A stretch of DNA of 64,000 nucleotides from Aceticella autotrophica (GTDB lineage Bacteria; Bacillota; Thermoanaerobacteria; Thermoanaerobacterales; Thermoanaerobacteraceae): the NCBI RefSeq assembly GCF_017357865.1, contig NZ_CP060096.1, positions 1,178,001-1,242,000 on the forward strand. Reading direction: 5' to 3'. A program made the translations under genes and the position numbers. Positions 47,522 to 58,114 of this stretch are shown here, piece by piece (position 1 is the stretch's first letter; each line of letters starts with the position of its first letter). The notes under the pieces are model-generated. The model was given only the letters and a program-made list of their open reading frames with translations. It was not told the DNA's origin and made no database searches.

Positions 47522-47812
47522 TTAAATACCCCAATATGTTGCCAATGCTGCACCAGTACCTGCTCCTGCTAAAGCACCCGCACCTGCACCTGCCCATGCA
47601 CCTACAGCTGCACCACTAACAGTACCAACTATTGGAAGTGCCACAGTACCTACAGCTGCACCTGCAATACCTCCGCCAAAGAATCCAGCGACACCTCCAC
47701 CAACCGTACAAGTACCAATAAGTACATTCCCCCACAAACCACCTGCATCAATAATTTCCAATTCATTTTGGTTCAATTCCATAAACCCATTCATTGGCAT
47801 TACCGTTTCCAT
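47522..47812 (-). CDS. double-glycine bacteriocin precursor, Gly/Ala-rich, 96 aa
   Basis: Leader METVMPMNGFMELNQNELEIIDAGG, core LWGNVLIGTCTVGGGVAGFF then a run of GxxxG/AxxxG motifs to the end. Such motifs are typical of two-peptide (class IIb) pore formers. Ribosome site and leader repeat L3 are upstream. Confidence 0.84.
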   Translation of the reverse strand: METVMPMNGFMELNQNELEIIDAGGLWGNVLIGTCTVGGGVAGFFGGGIAGAAVGTVALPIVGTVSGAAVGAWAGAGAGALAGAGTGAALATYWGI

Positions 47813-47871
47813 TTATTTCTCCATCCTTTCTTTTTTTCGTTTTTTCATCCGGATGTTTATTATTTTTTCCA

Positions 47872-48094
47872 ATGAAAGATCTTCCAAAAATAATGTAACA
47901 TTTATTTTTATCTTATACAAACCTTAAATATTATCATATTCATCCAAATTCAGGCGTTTTTTTCTTTTTTTTTTTTTTTGAATTATTTCATTCTTACTTT
48001 ATTTTACTCTGTTTTTCTTTAATTTTCAAAATTTTTATGTATTTTTAAGCCTTTTTGTAATATTATATTTTTATTTTTAACATAAATTTTACAT
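47872..48094 (-). repeat. promoter/leader repeat L3, interrupted poly(A)
   Basis: Same layout as L1, but the homopolymer is broken: T7, C, T15 on the + strand. More diverged than the other copies. Confidence 0.82.
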
Positions 48095-48605
48095 TTTTCC
48101 CTGCAACCTTATGCTTTTTTACTTTAGAATCTTAACTCATATTGTTTCGATATTATTGCAATACATACTGTGCCACAGTCTTTTATGTCATGTTGTTTAA
48201 CGCATACACACCGCTTAAATATGTTAATAATATCTTCTCATCTTTTCCTCTTAGGCTTATTTTATTCTTATTTGGTATATTGTACTTATTATCAACGTTT
48301 TATTACTCTAATTGCAGCTATTATAAGAGCAAATATTCCAAAATCTTATTTTTTATTTTTATTCTTGTTTCTTAATTATTACAATAATCTAACAACAACT
48401 ACTTCTATTTTCAAAAAACTTCATTTTTATCAAGAAACTTTATTATAATAATAAATATTGTTATAATTATCCATGAACATATTATTTTATTATTACTAAA
48501 TGGGTTTTGTGCGGCATTTATGCCTTCAATAAAAGCAAAAGATAAAAAATATAGTTTTATCAAATATATAAAAAAAACTACATTTACTATTTTTTAATAC
48601 TCCCT
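48095..48605 (-). pseudogene. decayed block: C39 fragment (scar 4) and immunity-gene remnants
   Basis: 48125-48225 reads FKRCVCVKQHDIKDCGTVC..., a decayed start of the exporter gene. 48290-48345 resembles the FGTFALMIAIIRLRK end of the 121-aa membrane protein. 48440-48600 resembles the end of the 130-aa membrane protein. No intact ORF. Confidence 0.65.
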
Positions 48606-48699
48606 CTATAATCTTTAATAATCTTTAATTTTCTTTAATTTCCTCACTTATTCTTAGATTTTCATAATTAACAAAATAAAGCTTATGGATAGAATTTAT

Positions 48700-49014
48700 A
48701 TTAATAAGAAATATTGGAATCATAGGTACGACTTTAATAAATATAGCTTATTTCTGGTAAATTATGTTTGCTAATGGATATCCACATGTCTCAAGGTGGT
48801 CTACCCTCCCATGTCTCACAGGATCATCGTCTCTAAATTCCTTCGTTCAACCTATCCATGAGGTGGATGTCAGTTATGCTCCTTTACAGGGTCATCGCCC
48901 TAATTGTGATTTATACTACCGACTACTCCTTGCTTTATTTTGTCAAAGATCATTTCTAAAAATCTGTGGGTAATTATATTTTATTAAAAACAGTTATTAA
49001 CTTATTAACATTAG
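48700..49014 (-). other. non-coding region downstream of the IS110 transposase
   Basis: No gene seen. 48780-48960 is less AT-rich than its surroundings and contains two similar blocks (CACAGGATCATCG and TACAGGGTCATCG). It could be the element's end and might contain its guide RNA, but no structure was established. Confidence 0.3.
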
Positions 49015-50316
49015 TTAAGCAGCATTACCTGTAATTTCTGTATGTTTAATGTCATTTATCAACTTTTGTGGATTGTAAGAAACACATTTTGTTCCTATTG
49101 CATAAAGAACTCTTATAAGCTTATAACACAATGCTATAAGTGATTGCTTTTTCTTTAGAGGATTCTTTGTACGTGTTGTATAATACTGATGTAATGCCTT
49201 AAATTCTTTGTTTTTTGCTACCATTGGCATTATTGCTTTGAATAGTAATGCTCTTAGCTTTCGCCTTCCTCTTTTGGTTATCGTTGTTTGTCCTATATGC
49301 TTCCCCGAGCTATATTCTTTCAACGTAAGACCAGCGAGTTTCTGAATTTGGCGTGGATGTCCATATTGTGCCAATCCACAAACTTCAGATAGAAAACCTG
49401 CAATTGTTACAAGCCCAAGACCTGGTATTAGCATCATTTCTTTTGCTCCGGGTATTTCATTTAGGATAACTGCAACTTTCGGCATTAGATCTTTTAATTT
49501 ATACATTACACTATCATATTTGTCCAACAGGTACTGTAGCTCATATTCAGCCATTTCTATGCCTTCTGTTACGCCTATAGATATTTTTGCTTTTTCTACA
49601 AGCAATTCAGCACGTTTTATGCCTACGGCTCTTTTGACTTCTGTTTTCCACAATTTTACGATATCTTCTGTATTTGTTTTAGCAATTTTAGATGGTGTTG
49701 ATAAATGTCTTAGTGTTAGTAAAGCTGCTTTTCCTTCCCAAGATGAAAATACTTCTTCAAATTCGGGAAAATACATATCAAGCCAACGCGATATTCTTGC
49801 TTTTACACTGTTTAGCTCTTTTATCAGCACATCTCTAAGATCCATTGATATTCTTAAATCTGCATAGACTCCCTGAGGAATATTAGGTTCTGCAAATCTG
49901 CCATCTTTAACAAGCTGTGCTATGACTCTCGCATCTTTTGGGTCATTTTTGGTCGGAGAGTTATCATCAAGTTCTTTACTTTTCTTGACATGCATAGGAT
50001 TAACAATAGCTATTTTAATTCCTTTTTCTCTAAGAAACTTTGCTAAGCAAAACCAATAGTGTCCTGTAGATTAGTGTCCTGTAGATTCCATACCCACTAT
50101 GACGTTATTTTTAGAATGCTCTTTGCTTATTTTAGTAAACCAATTATAGAATTCAATAAAGCCTCTGTTATTATTGGTAAAGCTAAGAGTTTTACCATAC
50201 TCGATTCCTCTAAAGTCCTGTGCTCTTGCTACATGTTTTTCTTTCGCAATATCAACACCAACAATTAATGTTTGTTTATTTATTTGCATTATTTTTTTAT
50301 TTTGGTTATAATTCAT
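49015..50316 (-). pseudogene. IS110-family transposase with an internal stop
   Basis: N-terminal RuvC-like DEDD domain (LIVGVDIAKEKHVARAQ ... VIVGMESTGHYW) and C-terminal Tnp20 region (PGLGLVTIAGFLSEVCGL ... GRRKLRALL). A 15-bp tandem duplication (AGTGTCCTGTAGATT twice, near 50058-50087) adds five codons, one of them TAA, right after ESTGH. Loss of one repeat unit would restore the 433-codon frame. Confidence 0.9.
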
Positions 50317-50526
50317 TTTAGGTACCTGCGATGATAGTTTTATTTATTTAGGGATGGATAATCATTTAAATGCTTCCCTACCCTGTATTCTATCAGGAGG
50401 TGCCTTTTTTATCAATCCTTATATTTATTCATTACAGAAATACTCCTTTTTTAAAAATAAAAAAAGGACATTCCAGAACTTGTTTCGCCTTTGAATATAC
50501 CTTGATTTGACATTATTGTTTACTTT

Positions 50527-50967
50527 TTAGTTGTCATTAATTTGATTAAGCAATGTTACTTTTATTTCTTCTATTTTTTTAAGTTGATCGTCATTAGTTA
50601 TAAATGTATCGGCATTTTCAGCTATTCCTGTTGCTATAAAAACAGCATCAGGTGTTTTTATATTGTATTTAGCACGCAATTTTGCAGAAATGATCGCTAT
50701 ATCTTTATCAACATCTTTGATTATTAGGTTAGGAAATGTAGCAAGCAAAACATTATATTTGTTTGCAATTGTTGTATTTCCTTCTTTAAGTGGATTTGAA
50801 AGAACTTCTGTATATATTAGTGATGAAGTTACACCAATCAATTGACCTTTTTGAATCTTATCAAAAATCAATTTTACTGTAGGAAAATAATTTTGATTTT
50901 TTTCTATAAGATATATGAACAAGTTGGTATCTAAAGCAATTTTTTGACCAGCATCTAATCGTTCCAT
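50527..50967 (-). CDS. PIN-domain toxin (VapC-like)
   Basis: 146 residues. PIN acidic residues: ALDTNLFIYLIE, TSSLIYTEVLSNP, IKTPDAVFIATGIA and FITNDDQLKK. These act as Mg-dependent RNases. It overlaps the upstream antitoxin-like gene by 13 bp, typical of a toxin-antitoxin pair. Confidence 0.88.
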   Translation of the reverse strand: MERLDAGQKIALDTNLFIYLIEKNQNYFPTVKLIFDKIQKGQLIGVTSSLIYTEVLSNPLKEGNTTIANKYNVLLATFPNLIIKDVDKDIAIISAKLRAKYNIKTPDAVFIATGIAENADTFITNDDQLKKIEEIKVTLLNQINDN

Positions 50968-51218
50968 TCATTTCTCATCTCTTCAATATATTTTGTTCCA
51001 CCAACCTGTTTCCATATATCTTCTCCGAGTCCAGCTAAAGCATCAGTATATGATTCAGGACGTTTCATGATTATTAGTTCTCCAGTTATTTTGTTATAGT
51101 CCCAAATGATATTATCACCTAACATTTCTATGATGTACTTGATTGTATCTATTGGTATTGATATTTTCTTTATATTGTTAATATCATTAGCTGTTTTTTG
51201 CATTTCTATCACCACCAT
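50955..51218 (-). CDS. antitoxin of the PIN-domain toxin
   Basis: 87 residues. IKKISIPIDTIKYIIEMLGD, then the C-terminal ALAGLGEDIWKQVGGTKYIEEMRNEW, a common end of antitoxins next to PIN toxins. The start follows AGGAGG. It is flanked by IS elements, so the pair may have arrived with them. Confidence 0.75.
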   Translation of the reverse strand: MVVIEMQKTANDINNIKKISIPIDTIKYIIEMLGDNIIWDYNKITGELIIMKRPESYTDALAGLGEDIWKQVGGTKYIEEMRNEWND

Positions 51219-51376
51219 TTTTATTATTTCCTCCTTTAATTATATCATTTTTTAACTTATTTTTATACTCCTCACCACAAATAATGGGACTTTCTCTGTG
51301 TTTCTAGTAAAAAGAAAAAACATAACAATTAAGGTACGTCCCCTTATGTCTATTGACAAAGATTCAATCGCTTTTA

Positions 51377-53218
51377 TTAATTTGCCTGATATGCCATAAT
51401 ATCCTGACTTTTGCAGCAAAAAGAGATAAAAAATGCCCTCAACCACTTTAAAATAAAGGGTTTGGGGCATTCTAATTTTGTCAAAAAGTTGTAGTGGAAA
51501 TCAACTTTTTTCGTCTCCCCTAAAAATTTTTTTATATCTTTTAAAGTCATAATCTTTTTACTAAAATCAATATTTAACTCTTTTCCGATATCTTCAAGAA
51601 TATCATTATAAAAATCAAAAAGATAATAATTCTCCTTTATATGACTACAGGAGGCTTTACTCAGACTCTCAAGCATTTCTCTTACAGAATATTTACCCTT
51701 TAATCTATGTTCAAGTATCCTTACAATTACAAGTGATATAAAGCATGTCAGAAAATAAGCATCAATATGCTCCTTTAACGACAAATAAACCGGTCTACTC
51801 TCAAAATCACTTTTGGTTACCTTGAAGGACTCTTCTATCTTCCAAAGTCCACGGTACATCTCAATTATTTTCTCGGGTGACTCCTTATATTCACTGGTAA
51901 CAATAGCATAATAACCGTCGAACTTTTCTTCTTCACGTAACTTCTCTTCATTAAAAGCTAAATGTTGACGTACACTCTCCGATATTTCACCAGTATTAGC
52001 ATCAAATGTAAGGTTTTTTACGTATTTTAAAGCACCATAAGATATAGACTTATTGTACCTTGCAGGATTTTTAATAAGGTCCATTGCCTTAGCTAATGCA
52101 GCTGCTCGATCTTGCTTTGCCTTTGCAGCATATTCGGGGCTATAGAAGATAACCTGTCTTTCATCCACTATCTTTTTTATCTTTTTTCCATTCGTTGCAG
52201 TCACTTGAATTTCTCTTGGATAAAGTCTTGATTTTATTTTAAAACCATCACCTTTGCTAACATATCCATTTTCATCAAGGACATACTTCTGAAAATTTTT
52301 GTCGGCACCGCGAACAGAATAACTTAATACATAACCATTTTTAGCAGATAGAATATACCAAATGTTATCTCCTGTGGTTAATCCTCTGTCTGCTACCACG
52401 ATAATTCTGCCTAAGGAATATTCACGTTGAATCCCGCTTAGAGACGGAATCAGAGTAGTTTTATCCGGCGTATTTCCTGGAAAAAGCTTATATGTAATAG
52501 GTATACCATTTGTGTCCATAAATAATCCCATCTGTACAATCGGATCAGGACGAAGTTCTTTAGAAACTCCTTTTTTACGCAAGTCATCCTGTTCATCTAT
52601 TTCAAAATAATAATTTGTGACATCATAGTAAACAAGATCTGTGTTGCGATTATACTGAGATTTAATGTGTTCATGCAGCCAAAGCTGAAGAGCATCACTG
52701 TGTTTGTTAAACAGAGTAAGGCATCTGTATATATCATCTAAAGAAAAATTAAATTTTTCAAAGAATATATCCCTGTTTTCATAAGTTTTTTTCTTAGAAG
52801 CAGGATAAAGCAGGCGTGAAAATACAAGCAGTTTCATGATGGCATTTGCATCATATTTTTCTTTTGAATGCCGTTGTCTGTTTCTTAAGAATGTATCTAC
52901 ATCAAGTTCATGATAAATTTTACTCAAAGCTGCATAACCGAAATTCTTGCGGTTAAATGAGTTGGCTAAAATTAACTCATTTTTTGCAATAGTAAACGTA
53001 AGAGGTGAATTCTCCGATAGCCTTTCTTCCTCCAGCTTTTTTGCCTCGTTGGTGAAAAATCCAATAGGGTCATCATACTCTTTTTCTAATTTATCAAGAT
53101 AGCCAAGGGATTTTACAGTAATAGATCTTGTAGTTTTAGTATTTTTATCCCAATAATTATGAACGATAGATAGGTATGTACGTCCTGTTTTTTTATTAGT
53201 GGCTTTTCTAAGATACAT
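51377..53218 (-). CDS. IS1634/IS4-superfamily transposase
   Basis: About 613 residues from ATG after GAGGGGAG. DDE motifs: YYDVTNYYFE, VVADRGLTTGDNIWY and the YREK-like MYRGLWKIEESFKVTKSDFESRPVYLS. It looks intact. The frame runs through the terminal repeat and stops in flanking DNA, so the last eight residues or so depend on the insertion site. Confidence 0.9.
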   Translation of the reverse strand: MYLRKATNKKTGRTYLSIVHNYWDKNTKTTRSITVKSLGYLDKLEKEYDDPIGFFTNEAKKLEEERLSENSPLTFTIAKNELILANSFNRKNFGYAALSKIYHELDVDTFLRNRQRHSKEKYDANAIMKLLVFSRLLYPASKKKTYENRDIFFEKFNFSLDDIYRCLTLFNKHSDALQLWLHEHIKSQYNRNTDLVYYDVTNYYFEIDEQDDLRKKGVSKELRPDPIVQMGLFMDTNGIPITYKLFPGNTPDKTTLIPSLSGIQREYSLGRIIVVADRGLTTGDNIWYILSAKNGYVLSYSVRGADKNFQKYVLDENGYVSKGDGFKIKSRLYPREIQVTATNGKKIKKIVDERQVIFYSPEYAAKAKQDRAAALAKAMDLIKNPARYNKSISYGALKYVKNLTFDANTGEISESVRQHLAFNEEKLREEEKFDGYYAIVTSEYKESPEKIIEMYRGLWKIEESFKVTKSDFESRPVYLSLKEHIDAYFLTCFISLVIVRILEHRLKGKYSVREMLESLSKASCSHIKENYYLFDFYNDILEDIGKELNIDFSKKIMTLKDIKKFLGETKKVDFHYNFLTKLECPKPFILKWLRAFFISFCCKSQDIMAYQAN

Positions 53219-53374
53219 GGTAATAACACTCCCCTCTATTACTTCTATTATATCATACCAATCCAAAAAAATCCATAAAAATATGACAAAAATTTAAAAA
53301 AATTTTACCCGAAATCATTAGTAAAATTAATGGTTTCGGGTTATGTTACTTTAAAATGTGCTGCAAAAGTGGGG
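51403..53374 (-). mobile_element. IS1634-like insertion sequence
   Basis: Terminal inverted repeats of about 16 bp: CCTGACTTTTGCAGCA at 51403 and TGCTGCAAAAGTGGGG at 53359-53374. A further hairpin ACCCGAAA/TTTCGGGT lies at 53308-53342 before the gene. No clear target duplication. Confidence 0.8.
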
Positions 53375-53400
53375 TAATGGGACTTTCTCTGTGCTTCTAG

Positions 53401-55308
53401 GAGTCCACTCGGAAAGAGCTTATCTACAGGTTAAAAATTTTTATCATCACAAAAATTATCAGAATAATCTCTATTTAACTAAATATATATGACTTTGTTA
53501 TTGATTTTAATATGTATGTTCTGCTTTATTGATCTGTTATTGCTATTTTTAATCTCATTAACCATTCTTTAAGCCGTTTTTGGGCAGACTTCTCCCTTCT
53601 TAATTTGTCTATTAGAAATTTTAGAAATATGTTTCATTATTACTTTGATATTATTGTTTATTGCTACCATTATCATTTGCCATCTTATTTTTAATTTCCC
53701 TCTATACCTTCCTTTACGTCCGCCATGCCTGGTAAGTTCTGATATGTTTCTTTCTACATTCGGTCTTTTTGCATAGTCTTCTTTAAATTAATCTGTTTTT
53801 TGATATTCTCTTTGTTCTTGTATCTCTTTTTCATATGGATGTATATTTATTGTTCTCCCTTTTTTTTGATTTTGTACATTGGTCTTTTAGCGGACAATCA
53901 TTACATTCTTCTGCTCTAAATTTTACTGTAACTTGCTCATGTTTTTGCGTTTTTTCAGTATCAAATTGTTTTATGTGTCCGTTGGGACATTCTACTGTTC
54001 CTTTTTCTAAATCAATTTTGAATTCTTCTTTTGAAAATCCTCCACTTGGATTTGTTGCTTCCGGTACTCTAATGCAAAAATCTGTTCCTTCTTCTTTCCT
54101 TTTTTCTATTTCTTCAAAGTCACTATATGCACAATCTCCATACAGTTTATCTATATCAACGCCGTTTCTTCGGCTTTGTTCTATAAGATCACTCATATGT
54201 TCACCATCTGCTATATTTGCTCCATCGACTTCTATTCCTACTACTACTGAGCCTTTTTCTCCTCCTGTTATAATTTCAGCTTTGTATCCATCTGATAATT
54301 TCGATGAGGTCTTTCTCCCATGGCGCATTTCGTCATCTACTACTGATATTATTCTGTCTTTCGCTGTTCCTTTTATCATTTTTACATGCCCATCGTTTGT
54401 TATTTCAACATCTTGTAATGCTATTCTTTCTAATAATTCAATTGCTTTTTTTAAATCATCTTTTATATCTTTTTTTGTTTTTATATTTTCTACGAGTGAT
54501 AGTGCATCTTTAACAAGTTCTTCGAGTAATTTTGCTTTTTCTTTTTCATTTTCCCATGCTATTTTGGGTTTTTTGATATTTTCTTCATAATCTGTTCTTT
54601 TCAGTATTTTTTTTGATGCATCTTCCATTTCGTAAAACTTCATGAAACGGAGAACCATCTTTATCCCTTGGTATATCATAGTGTAAGTATCTTGTCTGGC
54701 ACAAGAGCCCCAAATCATGAATGAATCTATTATATGTAAGTTGTCTTTATTAAACAGTCCTACTTCTTTTGCCTGACTAATTGTTTTAATAAATATTTCT
54801 TTTCCTATTTCACTGTTAAACAGTCTTTTTCTATGATCACATAATGTTACTGCATCTATTCCATCAAAATCCCGTGGTGCGGTTAATGCATATTTAATTC
54901 TATCATCGAATCGTGATTCTTCTTCCATTTCACGATCAGAATATCCTTTTTCAAATTGTATCAGCATCGCTGTAAATGTATATACTGGGGATATGGATTC
55001 TCTGCCATAGTATGAGAAAAGTGGCTGAAACATTTCTTCATTAAGATTATTAAATACCCATGTTCTTAATCTATGATAATAACTTACTTCAGAAATTTTC
55101 CCAAGTAACCAATAATCTGAAAATGACATTTGTCTATCTGCTTTTCCTATCATTTTTATCACCACATTTTTTTATATTATTTATATTATACCATAAAAAA
55201 TACCTCTTAAGTGCTTATTTCGTGTGTGTTTAGGAGTATTTTTTTTGTAAATTATATGGCTTTCAATAACATATTTGTTAATTTATGATTGATGATTCCG
55301 AGTGGACT
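53401..55308 (-). mobile_element. IS1182-family element
   Basis: Inverted ends GAGTCCACTCGGAA and TTCCGAGTGGACTC, flanked by CTAG at 53397-53400 and 55309-55312. A palindromic 4-bp target duplication is typical of IS1182. Confidence 0.88.
53569..55153 (-). pseudogene. IS1182-family transposase, frameshifted
   Basis: N-terminal region QMSFSDYWLLGKISEVSYYHRLRTWVF and the Cys-rich EECNDCPLKDQCTKSKKRE are typical. The frame stops at 53831; the expected continuation (RTINIHPYEKEIQEQREYQ) is in another frame from about 53865, and a further stop lies at about 53790. The transposase is dead. Confidence 0.88.
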
Positions 55309-55344
55309 CCTAGTTTTCTGGTATCATTATAATAGACCTCTTAA

Positions 55345-55713
55345 TTAATACCTACCTGTTATTATCTTCCACAAATTTTTCAGGTTTCCTTTTCCTTTTA
55401 TTAAAAATACTATGGTAATAAGGATTAAAGGAACAAGTATTAATAAAGAAGATTTTAAATCATTTAGATCATTTAAATCTAAAATTCCAAATAATTTTAA
55501 GTAAATAAGAGCAAGGATTTGTATATAAACAGAATATATGCCAGCTAGTATTGTTATTCGACGTCCTGTCCATTTATATAAAATAAAACTTCCCAATAAA
55601 AGAATTAGATAACTGCTATGAATATGCGCATTATTAAGCCACAATACAAGAGTAATAAATGCTGATACAATCATTAGACCATAATAGACAAAAGTAATAG
55701 TGAATTTTTTCAT
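55345..55713 (-). CDS. small four-helix membrane protein, probable immunity
   Basis: 122 residues, paralogue of 41933-42292 (both begin MKKFTITFVYYGLMIVSAFIT and end in a basic IITGRY or MITGRY). It lies 380 bp downstream of the MEELTQ-type precursor at 56093-56272, as its paralogue does with 42395-42574. This gives two matched precursor-immunity pairs. Confidence 0.65.
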   Translation of the reverse strand: MKKFTITFVYYGLMIVSAFITLVLWLNNAHIHSSYLILLLGSFILYKWTGRRITILAGIYSVYIQILALIYLKLFGILDLNDLNDLKSSLLILVPLILITIVFLIKGKGNLKNLWKIITGRY

Positions 55714-56092
55714 AAATATCAATCTTCCTCTCCCAAACAGGACAATTTCGTCCCAAGCTTATTTATAGTATTTTATTTACTTTTTTTATTTTTTACCTCA
55801 TTAACTCATAAAATTATACCAGACAACTTCTTTATGAGTAAAAACTATATAGAAGTGTCCAACTGTCTTAACGTTTCATCAGAAAAATTCATTAATTATA
55901 CTGAAATCAGGACTGTGTTCCAACCGCCATCAAAAAACCAAAAAAATCTGACATCATATTCTGAGATCATATATAGTAGTTCTACTTCAACAGATACTAA
56001 AAATTAAGATTCTTTTAACTATAATATGTAATGTGGGGCAGATTGGATATTAAATACCTCATCTGCTCCAGCATCATTTAATTATCTTTTAT
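55714..56092. other. spacer between immunity gene and precursor
   Basis: No confident gene. On the - strand around 55895-55985 a short frame reads RFFWFFDGGWNTVLISV, possibly a remnant of a double-glycine peptide; support is too weak to call it. Confidence 0.3.
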
Positions 56093-56272
56093 TTACGAAG
56101 TTATGAATTTGTATTCATTGTAAGCAGCGGCAGCACCATAAATCACACCAACAGCTATAGCATCTTCAGGAAGGGTTGCAACTGCAGCAATGCATAAAAC
56201 TGCATCAACAGCATAGTCCCAGTTGTATCCACCGTTTATGTTTAATAATTCTGTTTGAGTAAGTTCTTCCAT
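56093..56272 (-). CDS. double-glycine bacteriocin precursor, 59 aa (type MEELTQ)
   Basis: Leader MEELTQTELLNINGG and core YNWDYAVDAVLCIAAVATLP ..., same length and leader as 42395-42574, while the core has diverged, including loss of the second Cys. Ribosome site GGAGAGGAGGG. The full leader repeat L4 is present upstream. Confidence 0.82.
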   Translation of the reverse strand: MEELTQTELLNINGGYNWDYAVDAVLCIAAVATLPEDAIAVGVIYGAAAAYNEYKFITS

Positions 56273-56321
56273 CTCTTTCCCTCCTCTCCTTTTCAGTTTT
56301 TCATCCGGATGTTTATTTCCA

Positions 56322-56542
56322 ATGAAAGATCTTCTAGAAATAATTTAACATTCATTTTTATTTCGTACAAACCTTAAATATTATCATTTTTATCCAATTT
56401 CAGCCGTTTTTTTTTTTTTTTTTTTTTGAATTATCTTATTCTTACTTTATTTTACTCTGTTTTTCTTTAATTTTCAAAATTTTTATGTATTTTTAAGCCT
56501 TTTCGTGATACTTTATTTTTATTTTTAACATAAATTTTACAT
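56322..56542 (-). repeat. promoter/leader repeat L4, 21-nt poly(A)
   Basis: Same layout as L1; T21 on the + strand around 56407-56427. It joins C39 fragment 5. Confidence 0.88.
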
Positions 56543-56785
56543 TGATATCTGGAATTTCACTAAAAATATCTTCCGGTTTATTCGCCTTGACTCCTTTTGC
56601 CGTAAACCCAAGCTTTTCTGCTACCTTTATTAAGCCATATGCACTTGTTCCATGCTTATCCGTTCCTGCAGTTTCTCTTATTTTTGATATAGGTATTTTA
56701 AGTCCGTACTGCTTTGATATCGTAGCAAGACATGCAGCACCGCAATCTTTTATGTCATGCATATGTAGTGTTTAAATATGTTCAT
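56543..56785 (-). pseudogene. C39 exporter 5' fragment (scar 5)
   Basis: Codons 1 to about 82 with a small deletion near codon 9 (same as scar 1), then HDIKDCGAACLATISKQYGLK ... VKANKPEDIFSE, ending at the shared breakpoint. Confidence 0.9.
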
Positions 56786-56938
56786 TAGCTATCACTTTTA
56801 TCAAGTGTTTAATCTTGTTTTTATTATAAAATCATAAATTTATATTATATTTTTAAAAAAACCTATATCATTCACACTTAGTATTTTATCACAGACCAAG
56901 TACTTAATAATTTTATACTAATTCAATAATTCTATTTA

Positions 56939-57304
56939 TTAATGTTTCCTTAATCTTATTATAGCTATCATAAGAGCAAATGTTCCAAATCCAAAAGCAA
57001 ATATAAAACTTATTGCATTTATGTAAAATGGGATAAGTGTTAATCTATTAATTAATCTCATTAAAGAAAAAGTACATAAAAAAAGGATACCATAATATTC
57101 TAATCTGACCCGTCGTTCCATACCTATTTTGACCGCATAATAATTTACTCTATATAATATCAGAACAACTATAATTACAAAAAAATTAGAAAAAACGTCA
57201 TAATTAGCTTTAGTTATAAAGGTTTGTATAAACATAATAATGTTCAATAAAACAGTTATTATTGCTCCAAATAAAGGAAGATAAATTTTTTCAAATTTAT
57301 TCAT
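56939..57304 (-). CDS. small four-helix membrane protein, probable immunity (copy B)
   Basis: 121 residues identical to 42992-43357. It lies after the precursor at 57420-57653, the closest paralogue of 43469-43702. Flanking non-coding DNA matches over about 600 bp. Confidence 0.68.
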   Translation of the reverse strand: MNKFEKIYLPLFGAIITVLLNIIMFIQTFITKANYDVFSNFFVIIVVLILYRVNYYAVKIGMERRVRLEYYGILFLCTFSLMRLINRLTLIPFYINAISFIFAFGFGTFALMIAIIRLRKH

Positions 57305-57419
57305 TTTTTTTAATTGCTCCTCATATTAAAATTTTTCAATCTTTTAAAGTTTTGTATACCCATCATAAACATATATATTTTCATGATAGGTATACAAACA
57401 AATACTACATAATCAATTA

Positions 57420-57653
57420 CTAATCAGTAGCAAAACCATATCCCATATATGCACCTGAAGCAGCAGAAATTCCCAAATATGCTCCAGCTGCAATCCAACC
57501 TATAGGCTCGCTCATTGCAGCAATTGCCAATGTTGCACCTGCATATGTTACGAATCCTGCAAAAATTCTATCATAATTTACTCCCCCATCTACAGCCATC
57601 AAATCATTTTCTTTAAGTTCCATAAATCCATTCATCGGCATTACAGCTTCCAT
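57420..57653 (-). CDS. double-glycine bacteriocin precursor, 77 aa
   Basis: Leader MEAVMPMNGFMELKENDLMAVDGG and core VNYDRIFAGFVTYAGATLAI ..., close to 43469-43702 with scattered substitutions concentrated in the second half. Ribosome site GAGAGGAGGG. Its leader region is split by a ~150-bp insertion. Confidence 0.84.
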   Translation of the reverse strand: MEAVMPMNGFMELKENDLMAVDGGVNYDRIFAGFVTYAGATLAIAAMSEPIGWIAAGAYLGISAASGAYMGYGFATD

Positions 57654-57693
57654 TTCTTTCCCTCCTCTCATTTTCAGTTTTTCATCCGGATGT

Positions 57694-57848
57694 TTGGTGG
57701 TGTAGTACCACTGCCACAGCTAATGGGGTTGCAGGGGGACAGAGGCTCGATGTCAAGGTTTTTTCGGAGTGAGCTTCTTCTATATATTAACTTGATTATG
57801 CAGATACTTTACGAGAATTTTTTAAAAAGGGGGTGTTTTTTTTCCCCA
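57694..57848. other. unrecognised ~150-bp insertion within a leader repeat
   Basis: Other copies read CATCCGGATGTTTATTTCC directly into AATGAAAGATC; here about 150 bp of richer sequence (GGGGTTGCAGGGGGACAGAG, then AAAAAGGGGGTG) intervenes. It includes no ORF of note. It may be an IS remnant or a small non-autonomous element. Confidence 0.5.
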
Positions 57849-57849
57849 A

Positions 57850-58076
57850 TGAAAGATCTTCCAGAAATAATGTAACATTCATTTTTATCTCGTACAAACT
57901 TTAAATATTATCATTTTTATCCAATTTCAGCCGTTTTTTTTTTTTTTTTTTTTTTTTTTTGAATTATCTTATTCTTACTTTATTTTACTCTGTTTTTCTT
58001 TAATTTTCAAAATTTTTATGTATTTTTAAGCCTTTTCGTGATACTATATTTTTATTTTTAACATAAATTTTACATT
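57850..58076 (-). repeat. promoter/leader repeat L5, 27-nt poly(A)
   Basis: Same layout as L1 with the longest tract seen, T27 on the + strand at about 57934-57960. Upstream of it (higher coordinates) lies the ynbB fragment instead of a C39 fragment. Confidence 0.87.
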
Positions 58077-58114
58077 ATATATTCTTGATATAAGAATTTT
58101 AAGCCTATTTTATT

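Noticed and set aside
55895-55985. Short - strand frame with WFFDGGWNTV resembling a leader end
   Set aside because: No start with ribosome site and no conserved leader; kept only as a possible remnant.
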